Source of the DNA: an uncultured Gemmatimonadaceae bacterium
GTDB lineage: Bacteria; Latescibacterota; UBA2968; UBA8231
DNA: 32,131 nucleotides
Assembly: GCA_937919035.1 (NCBI GenBank)
Contig: CALFPI010000648.1
Coordinates: 1 to 32,131 of the forward strand
Direction of reading: 5' to 3'
Shown: one piece after another, positions 17,606 through 26,468 of the stretch
Layout of the letters: each line of letters starts with the position of its first letter
Position numbering within the stretch: position 1 is the first letter of the stretch
Notes under the pieces: generated by a model
Databases searched by the model: none
The model's input: only the letters and a program-made list of their open reading frames with translations
What the model was told of the DNA's origin: nothing
Made by a program: the position numbers and the translations under genes

Positions 17606-18721
17606 GTGCTCACGACGATGGCCCTGATCGGGCGCCGACTGGCACCTGACGCGGCACTGTCAACGTTGCCCCTGGCCCTCGTCCCTGTGGCGACGACGTT
17701 GATGACGATTCCCGCGGCGCAGTTCATGCGTCGCCGGGGACGGCGCCCCGGATTTGCTCTGGCGGCCCTGATCGGCATTGTCGGCGCCACGGTCGCTGCC
17801 AGTGCGGTCTGGTTGGAAAATTTCTGGCTGCTGTGCGGCGGCGGTCTGCTGATTGGCAGCGTCAATGGTTTTGCCACCTACTATCGGTTCGCCGCCGGCG
17901 AGGTAGCGCCGCCGGAGTTCCGCACACGTGCCATCTCGCTGGTCATGGCCGGCGGCGTCGTCGCTGCATTCCTCGGATCGACGCTGGCAACGCAGACAAA
18001 GGATCTGATTGCCGGCCACCCCTTCGTCGGCTCCTTTGCCTGCATCACCGTGTTGCAGGCGCTGATCCTGCTGATCCTGTCGCGCGCACAGTTGCCGGCG
18101 CCCACCCCAAAAACCGACGCTGACGATGGTCGTCCATTGGGCACCATCGCCCAAAGTCCCACGTTCGTCCTGGCCGTCCTGGGTGCCGTTGCCAGTTGGG
18201 GCTTGATGTCACTGCTGATGAACGCGACGCCCCTATCTATGGAGCGCCATCACCATGCCTTCGGCGATACGGCCAACGTGATCCAGTGGCACGTGCTGGG
18301 CATGTATGTGCCGTCCTTTTTCACTGGCAGCTTGATCCGACGTTTTGGCGAACGGCCGATGCTGCTGCTCGGCGTCCTCTGTATCGCTGCTTCGGCCTGG
18401 CTCAACACCGGTGGCACCGAACTGATGACCTACATGACGGGGCTCACCGTGCTTGGTATCGGCTGGAACTTTCTGTTCATCTCGTGCACGTCCCTGATCA
18501 CAGCCACGTACCGAACAGAAGGGGAGAAGGCACGGGTGCAGTCGGCCAACGACTTCCTGATCTTCGCGACGATGATCGTGTCGACTTTCTCCGCCGGCCC
18601 CCTCGAGGAGCGCATCGGCTGGTATGCGCTCAATCAGGCGGCCCTGGGGGTAACGGCTGTCATTGGGGTCGCGCTGCTGCTATTGATGTGGCGTGAGCGC
18701 CGCACGGGACACAGAGCCTGA
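17606..18721 (+). CDS. Major facilitator superfamily-like transporter (5' end uncertain, likely upstream of the GTG at 17606)
   Basis: About 10-12 hydrophobic segments; 'ARRRG.RPGF'-type loop (MRRRGRRPGFALA). An in-frame hydrophobic extension (LTIRPKLQVGLLFLCEALTRSSAII) continues upstream. Confidence 0.75.
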   Translation: MLTTMALIGRRLAPDAALSTLPLALVPVATTLMTIPAAQFMRRRGRRPGFALAALIGIVGATVAASAVWLENFWLLCGGGLLIGSVNGFATYYRFAAGEVAPPEFRTRAISLVMAGGVVAAFLGSTLATQTKDLIAGHPFVGSFACITVLQALILLILSRAQLPAPTPKTDADDGRPLGTIAQSPTFVLAVLGAVASWGLMSLLMNATPLSMERHHHAFGDTANVIQWHVLGMYVPSFFTGSLIRRFGERPMLLLGVLCIAASAWLNTGGTELMTYMTGLTVLGIGWNFLFISCTSLITATYRTEGEKARVQSANDFLIFATMIVSTFSAGPLEERIGWYALNQAALGVTAVIGVALLLLMWRERRTGHRA

Positions 18722-18743
18722 TGACGCATATGATCGTCATCAG
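18718..18743. terminator. Hairpin overlapping the stop codon at the end of the MFS gene (candidate terminator)
   Basis: Perfect 9-bp arms ctgatgacg (18718-18726) / cgtcatcag (18735-18743) between convergent genes; no obvious T-tract. Confidence 0.4.
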
Positions 18744-18818
18744 CCAGCCACCAGCAGAGCCGCATGGCAGCGAGCGAGCCCGCCGTGAGGCGTCACACGG
18801 TGGCCGTGAGGCCCGGGA

Positions 18819-20204
18819 TCACTCGGTGTAGTAGTACCCGTAGAGGATCATCATTTCTTCCTTACGCGTGAAGCCGAAGTACAGATCGCTGTCCTCGGGG
18901 TTGTCGTACGTGGCGCGAACGCGCAACCCTTGCCCCTGTCTCATGGACAGGGGCGGATCGAAACGCAGTGGCGCCGGGTGCTCCCAGTCGACACTCCGGT
19001 ATATCGTCTCGCCGTTGCGGTCACCGCCGACGATCTCGGCGCTGAAGTCGATCATACGCTGGTGTGTATGCGCCACCAGCTGCACGATCTGGCGATCCTC
19101 CAGGAACTCAAACTCTTTCTCCAGAGTCGTCACCTGTCCAGCTGGCAACAGGATGTCAAAGTTGCTCAAGGCGAAGATTCTGGCAACGTGCTGCACTTCA
19201 TCAGCTTTCAACAGATGCAGATTGATGTAGGCTTCGCCGTCGATGGCGTCATCGGAATAGTTGGCGTAGTGCGCGTTCAGGTCGATCCCGGAGCCGGCGG
19301 GCAGGCGCATGGCGACACCCTCCGGTAAGGAAAAGTCAAGCCGGCGCGACTGGCTGATGACGATCGGTTTGGCATACTGCATCTGACGCCAGTCGAACAA
19401 GTCGTCGCCATTGGCGTCCTGGTAGTTGTCATTTTCATCGCGCAGGTCGCGAACCTCGAATGGATTCGGCACAACATCCGCTGGCGTGTAGTCGGGGTAT
19501 GTATACATGATGAAGTGATGGCTGCCGGGCCGCAGGGAGATGTCGAAGCGATTGACGTACATGTCCTCGTCATTGTTCAGAGGCATGTAGGAAAACACCT
19601 CGCGCTCGTGGTTGGCCACGACCGGGAAAGTATCCAGATGCAGTTGCAGGCCTTCGACCGGGATCGGCAGGGGGGCGAAGGGGCTGGGCTCGTAGCGCTG
19701 TGTATCGTCGAGCACTGCCGGGTCGATGATGACACCCGTCCTGGGTGCACCGGCGGCAATCCATCGGCGGATATACTCAAGCTCGCCGGTGGTCAGGGGC
19801 GGCCGACCCAGGGGCATGATTTCACCGTACTCCGGGTGATCACTGAAGAGGTGGTCCGAAGCGGGGGCGTTGATTTTCTCCCAGAGGTAGCTTTGCTCGA
19901 GCCCCCCAGGACCGATGTTGCTGACGCGGACGAGGCCGGCGTCGGCTGCGTGACTGTTGCTGGGAGCTGCGCCGACGAGTTGGTCGTAGGCGACATCCGC
20001 TGTCAGCACCAGGTTGGACTGCCTGGCAAAGGCAGTACCCGCCGTATGACAAGCGACGCAGTTGTCGTCGAAGATCTCGTGTTGAATGACTTCGAAGGAG
20101 GACAGCGTCTCCGGCCCGGATGGGTCCGATGAGTCGGAGCAGCTGGCCAACAATCCTGCCATCGCTAACAGACAGAGGCTGAAAAAAGACTTGGTGTTTT
20201 TCAT
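18819..20204 (-). CDS. Lipoprotein with cytochrome c-type CxxCH region fused to a PHM-like copper type II monooxygenase domain
   Basis: Lipobox 'LASC' after a signal sequence (MKNTKSFFSLCLLAMAGLLASC); heme motif CVACH; PHM-like 'GSHHFIMYTY', 'NAHYANYS', 'VAHTHQRM' and 'RKEEMMILYGYYY'. Start at Met 20204 rather than 20264. Confidence 0.8.
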   Translation of the reverse strand: MKNTKSFFSLCLLAMAGLLASCSDSSDPSGPETLSSFEVIQHEIFDDNCVACHTAGTAFARQSNLVLTADVAYDQLVGAAPSNSHAADAGLVRVSNIGPGGLEQSYLWEKINAPASDHLFSDHPEYGEIMPLGRPPLTTGELEYIRRWIAAGAPRTGVIIDPAVLDDTQRYEPSPFAPLPIPVEGLQLHLDTFPVVANHEREVFSYMPLNNDEDMYVNRFDISLRPGSHHFIMYTYPDYTPADVVPNPFEVRDLRDENDNYQDANGDDLFDWRQMQYAKPIVISQSRRLDFSLPEGVAMRLPAGSGIDLNAHYANYSDDAIDGEAYINLHLLKADEVQHVARIFALSNFDILLPAGQVTTLEKEFEFLEDRQIVQLVAHTHQRMIDFSAEIVGGDRNGETIYRSVDWEHPAPLRFDPPLSMRQGQGLRVRATYDNPEDSDLYFGFTRKEEMMILYGYYYTE

Positions 20205-20315
20205 GGGAGAACTCCGGGATCCTGCGTCGCACCGAACGTCGAACACATCGCCGACAATCCGCAATAAGTAGCTAGCTCAGGGGCAGAAGTCAATTCGAGC
20301 GCAGCCAACGGGGCA

Positions 20316-22376
20316 TCACTGCGGCGGCGTTTGCCCCGCATCGACGCGCAAACGACGGGCCAAATTCAGCGCCGCCCGGGACAGTTCAGGCCTGCCCGTG
20401 CGCTGGTAAAGAATCCCCAGGTGGGCATGGGCGGTGGCCAATGTTGGCTCCAGGTCGACGGCTTGCTTGAGGGATCCTTCGGCGGCGGCCCATTCGCCTC
20501 GCATCATGCGTAGTGTGCCCAGATTGAGATGAGCGGCGGCGAAGGTCGGTTGCAGATGCACGGCACGTTGCAGATGCTCCAGCTCCTCGTCGACGCGACC
20601 CAGCTGGTGACAGACATTGGCCAGGTTGTACCGCGCCTGGGCCAGATCCCGGATCTGCAGGGCGCTGTGCATGTTCTGGTAGGCTGCCTGTGGATCGCCT
20701 GCCTGCAACTGCAGGATGCCCTGGCACAACCGGGCCTCGTGCTGCATCCGCGGGCGTGGATCCACTGCCAGCACCGCGGCGACTACCGCTGACGCCTCGG
20801 TATAGCGGCCGGACCGACCCAGCAGACGCGCCAGATTCACGCCGGCTCGAGAGTGATCGGGGGCCAGCCGCAAAGACTCGCGATAGTTGCCTTCGGCTTC
20901 TTCGAGGCGTCCCTGACGCTCGTGCGTGGCGCCGAGACTATTGTGGATATCAGCGTCTCCGGGATGCGCCTCAAGCGCCAGAAGGAAGGCGCGCTCCGCC
21001 TCGCGCAGTCGGTTCGTTTGCAGGAGGATTTCGCCCTGGAGCCAGGCGGGGCGCAGATGGTCGGCATGAGCTGGATTGACGCCGGTGTGGACGATGACCG
21101 TCGCTGCAACCAACCAGGCACCGTGGTGCAGCAGCCCGCGTCGATCCCCCGCCCGCAACAGCGTGGCAAGGCGATAGAGCGCATCTGCGGCGAACAGCAG
21201 CAGGAATGGTACCGCCGGCAGTCGGTAGCGGGCACAGACGGTGAACAACATGCCCGACACCAGGAAGGCAAGAACGCCGCCGTAGGCCAGAGACCAGGTT
21301 CGCCAACGATGGCGGTTGACGATCATACCCAGAAGTGCCAGGGGCGCCAGCAGGCCGAAAGTCGCTGGCAGGATCCGGCCAAGCAGGCTGTGCTGGTCGA
21401 ACCAGGCCAGATCCACACTCACCGGGACTTCGAAGGCGTTCCAGAACAACCGAACTTTCTGGTACGTCAGGAGCGCCGCCCGCAGTGGCTGCCCGGTCCA
21501 GAAGCCGACGACTTCCGTCAGGTAAATACGCCCGCGTTGTGCTGGCGTGGCCTGCCATCCATCCCGGAAGCCGACCGATTCGAGGCGCTGCCAGTCGATG
21601 CCCTGACGGGCATAGGGCGTGCCGTCAGCTGCAGGATTATTGCCCATGTGGAGCGACCAGGCCCCCTCAAAGGGCAGTGGGGTACCCTGGGTGGCGATGT
21701 TGTGCATAACGAAGGGTGCCATGCCGATACCGAGGCCGGTGCACAGCAAAAGCAGGGCGCGTCGCGGCGATCGCCCTTCCGCCTGGCTGCGCGTCACCGA
21801 AACCCAGGCTACCACCGGAAGCAGCAGCAGGGCGTTGGCTCGCGTCGCGCCCAGCAACGCCAGCAGCAGCCCTGCACCTGCCAGGCACCGGTCGGACATC
21901 GCCGAAGGCCGGCTCAGCCAGGCGAACAGCGCCGCAACAAGGAAAATGACGAGGGTTGTTGCCAATGGCTGGGCGCCGAACACCAGGAAAGGCTCATACA
22001 GGCTGGCCAGCACACCACACACGATCGCCGCCGGCGGCGCCAGCAGGTGACGGGCGCCACGATAGAGCAACACACAGGTCAGCGAGCCGAGGAGGGCCTG
22101 CAGCAGAAGCAGGGCGGTTACTCCAAGGCCACACCATTCGACACCTGCCCACAGGATCGGGTAGAGGATTCCGTGAACGTAGGTCTCGGCGGTAGCCTCA
22201 CTCCAGGTTCCGTCCAGCAGGCCTCGAGCCAGATGCTGGTATTCTTCGGCATCCAGTACGAGCGTGTCGGCGTACGGGGAAGCGGCTGCCTCCGCCAGCA
22301 GCACCAGCCGCAACGCCAACGCCAGAAGAAAAATGCCGGCAGCAATGCCGCGAGGGGTCCAGTGGGCCAGCCGCAT
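20316..22376 (-). CDS. Multi-pass membrane glycosyltransferase-like (GT39/PMT-like) protein with C-terminal TPRs
   Basis: N-terminal 'FLLALALRLVLLAEAAASPYADTLVLDAEEYQHLARGLL', multiple TM segments, C-terminal TPRs ('AEGNYRESLRLAPDHSRAGVNLARLLGRSGRYTEA...LQPTFAAAHLNLGTLRMMRGEWAAAEGSLKQAVDLEPTLATAHAHLGILYQRTGR'). Confidence 0.8.
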   Translation of the reverse strand: MRLAHWTPRGIAAGIFLLALALRLVLLAEAAASPYADTLVLDAEEYQHLARGLLDGTWSEATAETYVHGILYPILWAGVEWCGLGVTALLLLQALLGSLTCVLLYRGARHLLAPPAAIVCGVLASLYEPFLVFGAQPLATTLVIFLVAALFAWLSRPSAMSDRCLAGAGLLLALLGATRANALLLLPVVAWVSVTRSQAEGRSPRRALLLLCTGLGIGMAPFVMHNIATQGTPLPFEGAWSLHMGNNPAADGTPYARQGIDWQRLESVGFRDGWQATPAQRGRIYLTEVVGFWTGQPLRAALLTYQKVRLFWNAFEVPVSVDLAWFDQHSLLGRILPATFGLLAPLALLGMIVNRHRWRTWSLAYGGVLAFLVSGMLFTVCARYRLPAVPFLLLFAADALYRLATLLRAGDRRGLLHHGAWLVAATVIVHTGVNPAHADHLRPAWLQGEILLQTNRLREAERAFLLALEAHPGDADIHNSLGATHERQGRLEEAEGNYRESLRLAPDHSRAGVNLARLLGRSGRYTEASAVVAAVLAVDPRPRMQHEARLCQGILQLQAGDPQAAYQNMHSALQIRDLAQARYNLANVCHQLGRVDEELEHLQRAVHLQPTFAAAHLNLGTLRMMRGEWAAAEGSLKQAVDLEPTLATAHAHLGILYQRTGRPELSRAALNLARRLRVDAGQTPPQ

Positions 22377-22480
22377 TCCTTGACAGTCCGAAAGGCAGGC
22401 GTAACCTACCTTCCTTTTCCGGCCACATGCAGGCCTCCGGGGTGAACAATCAACTTTCGACGAAGACGGGAATAGACAGT

Positions 22481-24169
22481 ATGACCGCAATGTTAGCAAA
22501 AGCCGGCGCATTCATCCTGCTTGCAGCCACCCTCATGTTGCAGGCCTGCGCCCAGGAACCCGTGCCACAGGATGCGCCGCCGGTTGCCGGAGAGGATGAG
22601 GCTGTTGTCCTTGCCCGTGTCGATGACACCATGATCACGCTGAAGCAGTTCCGGGAGTTCTATGCGGACATACCCGACTATCTGCAGAGTGGTAACGCTG
22701 GCATTGAACAGGTGCGCGACCATTTGCAGACCCTGATCGACATGGAGCTGTTGCAGATCGAGGCGCTGGACCAGGGCATTGCCCAGCAACCCGAATTTCT
22801 CAGCAAAACGAAGCGGCAGCGTATGGACCGGTTGGTCGGCTTGTATATCATCGACCAGATCAAGGTGAATCTGCTGCCGTCACAGGTGCGCGATGAATGG
22901 GCGGCAAAGGGCCTGTCACGCACGATTCGCGTCGGTCAGATTCTGACGAGCAGTCTCGATAGTGCGCAAGCCGCTCTGAAGGACATCGCCTCGGGCGCCA
23001 CTTTCGGTGAAGCCGCCCGCATGTGGTCGACGCACAAGGAGTCGGCTCAACAGGGAGGAGACCAGGGCCGCTACATGAACCGTCTCGATGTGCAGCCAAG
23101 CCTGGGAGATCGACTGTTCGCACTCACCGAGGGGGAGATATCCGAGCCGATCGACCTGAAGGGTGGCTTCGGTGTCTTCACGGTATTGGCCCAGTTTGAC
23201 GCGGATCTCAACCAGGAACGTTTCCTCGCACTCTATCAGAAGATGTACATGGAGCGTAGCGTCGCCGAACGCCGTGCCCTCGTGGACAGCCTCAAGAGCG
23301 ATCTGCAACTCAGCCTCGACAGAGATGGGCTGAAGCGGCTGTTGGAGATTACCCGTCGCGGGGCCTGGGACGACCCGGCGCTTGCTGAATTGACGATCTA
23401 CCGATACCGCGGCGGGCAGATCACCGGGCTCGATGTAGTCATGTCCGTCGACCCCGTCGACCTCGGCTCTCTGCGTCAGTTGACAGCTGAGTCCATGGCT
23501 CAGCGCATGAGTCGCACGCTGGTGCCGGACGCAATTCTCATGGCCGGGGCACTGGAGGCCGGCTACGCGCAACGTGAAGACATTGCCGACTGGTTGCTGC
23601 AGCGCCGCAAGGAAGAGCTCATCGTCCAGTTGCGGGTGAAGATTCTCGATGAACGGGTCGAGATCAGCGAAGAGGAGATCCGTGCCGAGTATGACGCAAA
23701 GCCGGAGCGTTACACGCGCCCGGAACACATCACCATCGAGGAGGTGCTGGTGGCGACGGAGGCCGAAGCCCAGGCCGTGCGTGCGCGGATCGAAGCGGGG
23801 GAGAAGATCGCAGACCTGGCACGGAAAATGTCCCTGCGGTCCCTCGAGCACCGCGACGCGAATGGGCGAATCTCGTTGACCCTGGCTGACGGCCGCTACC
23901 TGGGTCGGCTGGCGGCCTCCGCCTACAAGAGCCAGCCTGGCGAACTGGTAGGGCCGCTGCCGGTATTCGAAGGTTTCTCCGTCTACCGTTTGCTGGATCG
24001 CACGAAGGAGTCTGCCCCCTACGAGGAAGCCCGCCGCCGAGCCCAAGCAACCGTCAACTGGATCAAGAAGCAGATCGTCTTCGAACAGTTTTTGCAAGAT
24101 CTGCGGGTCAAATACCAGGATCGAATCCAGATCTTTGACGAGGGAATCGCGCAGGCCGTTACCGGGTGA
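22481..24169 (+). CDS. PpiC/SurA-like parvulin peptidylprolyl isomerase lipoprotein
   Basis: Signal with lipobox 'AATLMLQAC'; two parvulin-like regions ('IRVGQILTSSLDSAQAALKDIASGATFGEAARMWSTHKESAQQGGDQGRYMNRLD...GEISEPIDLKGGFGVFTVL' and 'HITIEEVLVATEAEAQAVRARIEAGEKIADLARKMSLRS'). Confidence 0.88.
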   Translation: MTAMLAKAGAFILLAATLMLQACAQEPVPQDAPPVAGEDEAVVLARVDDTMITLKQFREFYADIPDYLQSGNAGIEQVRDHLQTLIDMELLQIEALDQGIAQQPEFLSKTKRQRMDRLVGLYIIDQIKVNLLPSQVRDEWAAKGLSRTIRVGQILTSSLDSAQAALKDIASGATFGEAARMWSTHKESAQQGGDQGRYMNRLDVQPSLGDRLFALTEGEISEPIDLKGGFGVFTVLAQFDADLNQERFLALYQKMYMERSVAERRALVDSLKSDLQLSLDRDGLKRLLEITRRGAWDDPALAELTIYRYRGGQITGLDVVMSVDPVDLGSLRQLTAESMAQRMSRTLVPDAILMAGALEAGYAQREDIADWLLQRRKEELIVQLRVKILDERVEISEEEIRAEYDAKPERYTRPEHITIEEVLVATEAEAQAVRARIEAGEKIADLARKMSLRSLEHRDANGRISLTLADGRYLGRLAASAYKSQPGELVGPLPVFEGFSVYRLLDRTKESAPYEEARRRAQATVNWIKKQIVFEQFLQDLRVKYQDRIQIFDEGIAQAVTG

Positions 24170-26049
24170 AGGGCCGGGCCCGCCCCGCAATGACTGACGC
24201 GGTACAGGCCCGACTCTTCCGTTGGGGGGTTCCGGTTGTTGTGCTCGCCGCCCTGGGGCTGCGCTGGCCGACGCCATTGCCGACATGGTCTCACTTCGAT
24301 GAAATCGCCTTTGTCGTTCTGCCTCTCGGGTTCTGGGGGGGCGATCTCAATCCGCACTACTTCAACTACCCGACGTTCCACTTCTATCTGATCTCGCTCT
24401 GCGATTACCTGGCCTGGAACCTGGCCTGGATGACGGGTTGGGGCGCAGGCGCCGCCCGCACCGCTGCGCAGTTCGTCGCCTACCAGTATCTGGTGGATGG
24501 CAGCGCCCTCCTCGCCGTCGCCCGGGTCGCAGGCGTTCTGCTGTCAACGGCAACGGTCCTGGTTCTTGCCCTGCTGGGCCGACGTCTTTTCGGGCCACTT
24601 GCGGGCGGGCTGGCGGCCGTCGCCCTGGCTGGCATGCCCTTGGCGACACGTTTCGCCCCCCTGGCCAATACGGACACGCCGGCGCTGTTCTGGACGGTCC
24701 TGGCCTTGCTGTGGGCCACTCGTGCCAGGCAAACCGGTGTGACACGGGATGTATTGTTCTGCGGTCTCTTCGTCGGACTGGCGGCGGCCAGCAAGTACCC
24801 CGCCGTGCTGATCGCGCTACCGGTGGCGGTGGCTCTGTCAGACCGATGGTCCGTGCGCACCGTGCCACGGCTTTGCCTGTGTGCGGCATCGGCGTTGTTT
24901 GCTTTCAGTGTCGCATCACCCTACGTCTGGCTCGATTTCGTCGCCTTCTGGCATCACTTCAGCGACATGGCTGGCACACACCTGCTTACACCGACACACA
25001 CATCCGCCGTGGCCCGATTGTTCGAGGCGACTCGATTCGCCTGTGGGATCGGCGGTTTGCTGGCGGTTGCGGCGGGGCTGGTCCAGGCCGTTCGTTGCCG
25101 AACGTGGCAGGACCTGGTTGTCCTGTCGACCGGGTTGGTGACGGTTGCGCTGCTGTTGGCAGCCGGATCCTCCTTCCTGCGTTATGCCCTGCCCCTGGCA
25201 CCCGTCCTGTGTCTGTTGATGGCCCGCGGACTGTTGCTCGTTCGCCGGTCAGAGCTGTTGATCCTGCTGACGGGTGTCGTCATGCTGGAGCCGCTATACG
25301 TGAGCCTGGCCAGTCGACAGTTGCTCGGTGGCGCCGATACCCGTAGCGAGGCGCGCGCGTGGATCCAGCAGCGGGCGCCGCTGGGGGCCTGGCTGGTGGA
25401 ACCCGAATCTGCCTGTGGCCGGATCGACCTGCTGCGGCCTGCGGACGTGTTCACTCGCCAGGCCCATTTCCTGCGCAGCTATGGCATCGACGGTCTGCAC
25501 GCCGCCTACCAGTATCTGGCAACGAGGCCCGACTTACCCGCTCTGTTCCCCCCGGGTCTGCCGGCTGTCGCCACGCAGGTTCTCCCAGGAACCGGTGGCT
25601 CGCAGGCATGGATGCCGGCGGTGCGCCTGTACTACGAGCATCCCGTTTGTGGGCCCGCCGAGGAGGCCCCCATGGGTGATGGCGACGGGCAGCTGTTTGA
25701 TCCATTCTCCACTGACGCCTCGCCGCCGGCGACGGATTTTGATTCACAGGACTGGTACTTCCTGCCGACCCGAGGGCTGCACCATGTGCGGGCCACAGGT
25801 CCGAAGCTCACGGCGCAGAGACAGGCCCAGGTGATGTTGCCTTCGGTGCGCTCTGCGGAGTTCTTCGAGGCCCTTTCCTGGATCACGGCTGCGGTGCTTG
25901 CAGCACGACAGGACGATGCCGAGACAGCCATCGCGTGGTACGAACGCGTTCTGGCACTCTGGCCCCGGCCCGAAGCTGTGTTTGGGAGCCGGACCGTCGC
26001 CGGGATCCACGGACAGATTGCGCGCCTGCAACGCGAATCGAGCAGGTAG
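24166..26049 (+). CDS. GT39/ArnT-like multi-pass membrane glycosyltransferase
   Basis: 'LGLRWPTPLPTWSHFDEIAFVVLPLGFWGGDLNPHYFNYPTFHFYLISL' acidic first-loop motif of PMT_2/GT39 enzymes; multiple TM segments; GTGA overlap with the upstream gene. Confidence 0.83.
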   Translation: MKGRARPAMTDAVQARLFRWGVPVVVLAALGLRWPTPLPTWSHFDEIAFVVLPLGFWGGDLNPHYFNYPTFHFYLISLCDYLAWNLAWMTGWGAGAARTAAQFVAYQYLVDGSALLAVARVAGVLLSTATVLVLALLGRRLFGPLAGGLAAVALAGMPLATRFAPLANTDTPALFWTVLALLWATRARQTGVTRDVLFCGLFVGLAAASKYPAVLIALPVAVALSDRWSVRTVPRLCLCAASALFAFSVASPYVWLDFVAFWHHFSDMAGTHLLTPTHTSAVARLFEATRFACGIGGLLAVAAGLVQAVRCRTWQDLVVLSTGLVTVALLLAAGSSFLRYALPLAPVLCLLMARGLLLVRRSELLILLTGVVMLEPLYVSLASRQLLGGADTRSEARAWIQQRAPLGAWLVEPESACGRIDLLRPADVFTRQAHFLRSYGIDGLHAAYQYLATRPDLPALFPPGLPAVATQVLPGTGGSQAWMPAVRLYYEHPVCGPAEEAPMGDGDGQLFDPFSTDASPPATDFDSQDWYFLPTRGLHHVRATGPKLTAQRQAQVMLPSVRSAEFFEALSWITAAVLAARQDDAETAIAWYERVLALWPRPEAVFGSRTVAGIHGQIARLQRESSR

Positions 26050-26113
26050 GCAAGAATTCAATGTCGATAACGGAAAAAAAAGACAATTCTCATGTAAATT
26101 CGCCAATGTAGAT

Positions 26114-26149
26114 TGCATTGCTTCTGCCACCAATATTCAAAGCAATGCA
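26114..26149. repeat. 10-bp perfect inverted repeat (hairpin)
   Basis: tgcattgctt (26114-26123) / aagcaatgca (26140-26149). Confidence 0.7.
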
Positions 26150-26151
26150 CA

Positions 26152-26168
26152 ACCCCTTGTGTAGGGGT
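26152..26168. terminator. Short GC-rich hairpin downstream of the glycosyltransferase gene
   Basis: acccct-tgtgt-aggggt perfect 6-bp stem; no T-tract directly after. Confidence 0.35.
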
Positions 26169-26294
26169 CGCTGGTGGGCCACATATAGCAGCAAGAATAT
26201 ATAATTTTCATAATATATCTATAATTGAAAATATACCTGTCTTCAGGTCGTTTTCTCTTGGATTCTATCGTTCTCTTCCGTAATGTACAGCCAC

Positions 26295-26368
26295 CATGGA
26301 ATCGTCAATCTTGTCAGGTTGAGTGCCCATTGTGGTGCATTCAATGTGACCACGTTGACGATTCCATG
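26295..26368. repeat. 14-bp perfect inverted repeat flanking a 46-bp structured spacer
   Basis: catggaatcgtcaa (26295-26308) / ttgacgattccatg (26355-26368); spacer contains gtggt...accac and cattc-aatg pairings. Confidence 0.8.
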
Positions 26369-26468
26369 ACACACAGAAAGCCGGCAAGGGCATCCCGTTC
26401 CTTGTATGGGCTTGTTGTGTTGTGAGAAAGACTCACGCATCACCACCCTCGCGGAAGGATTTTTGCAC

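Noticed and set aside
20853-22445. 530-aa plus-strand ORF
   Set aside because: Antisense to the TPR glycosyltransferase-like gene; Q/R/G-rich shadow translation without domain signals.
22916-24286. 456-aa minus-strand ORF
   Set aside because: Antisense to the PpiC-like gene; no recognisable motif.
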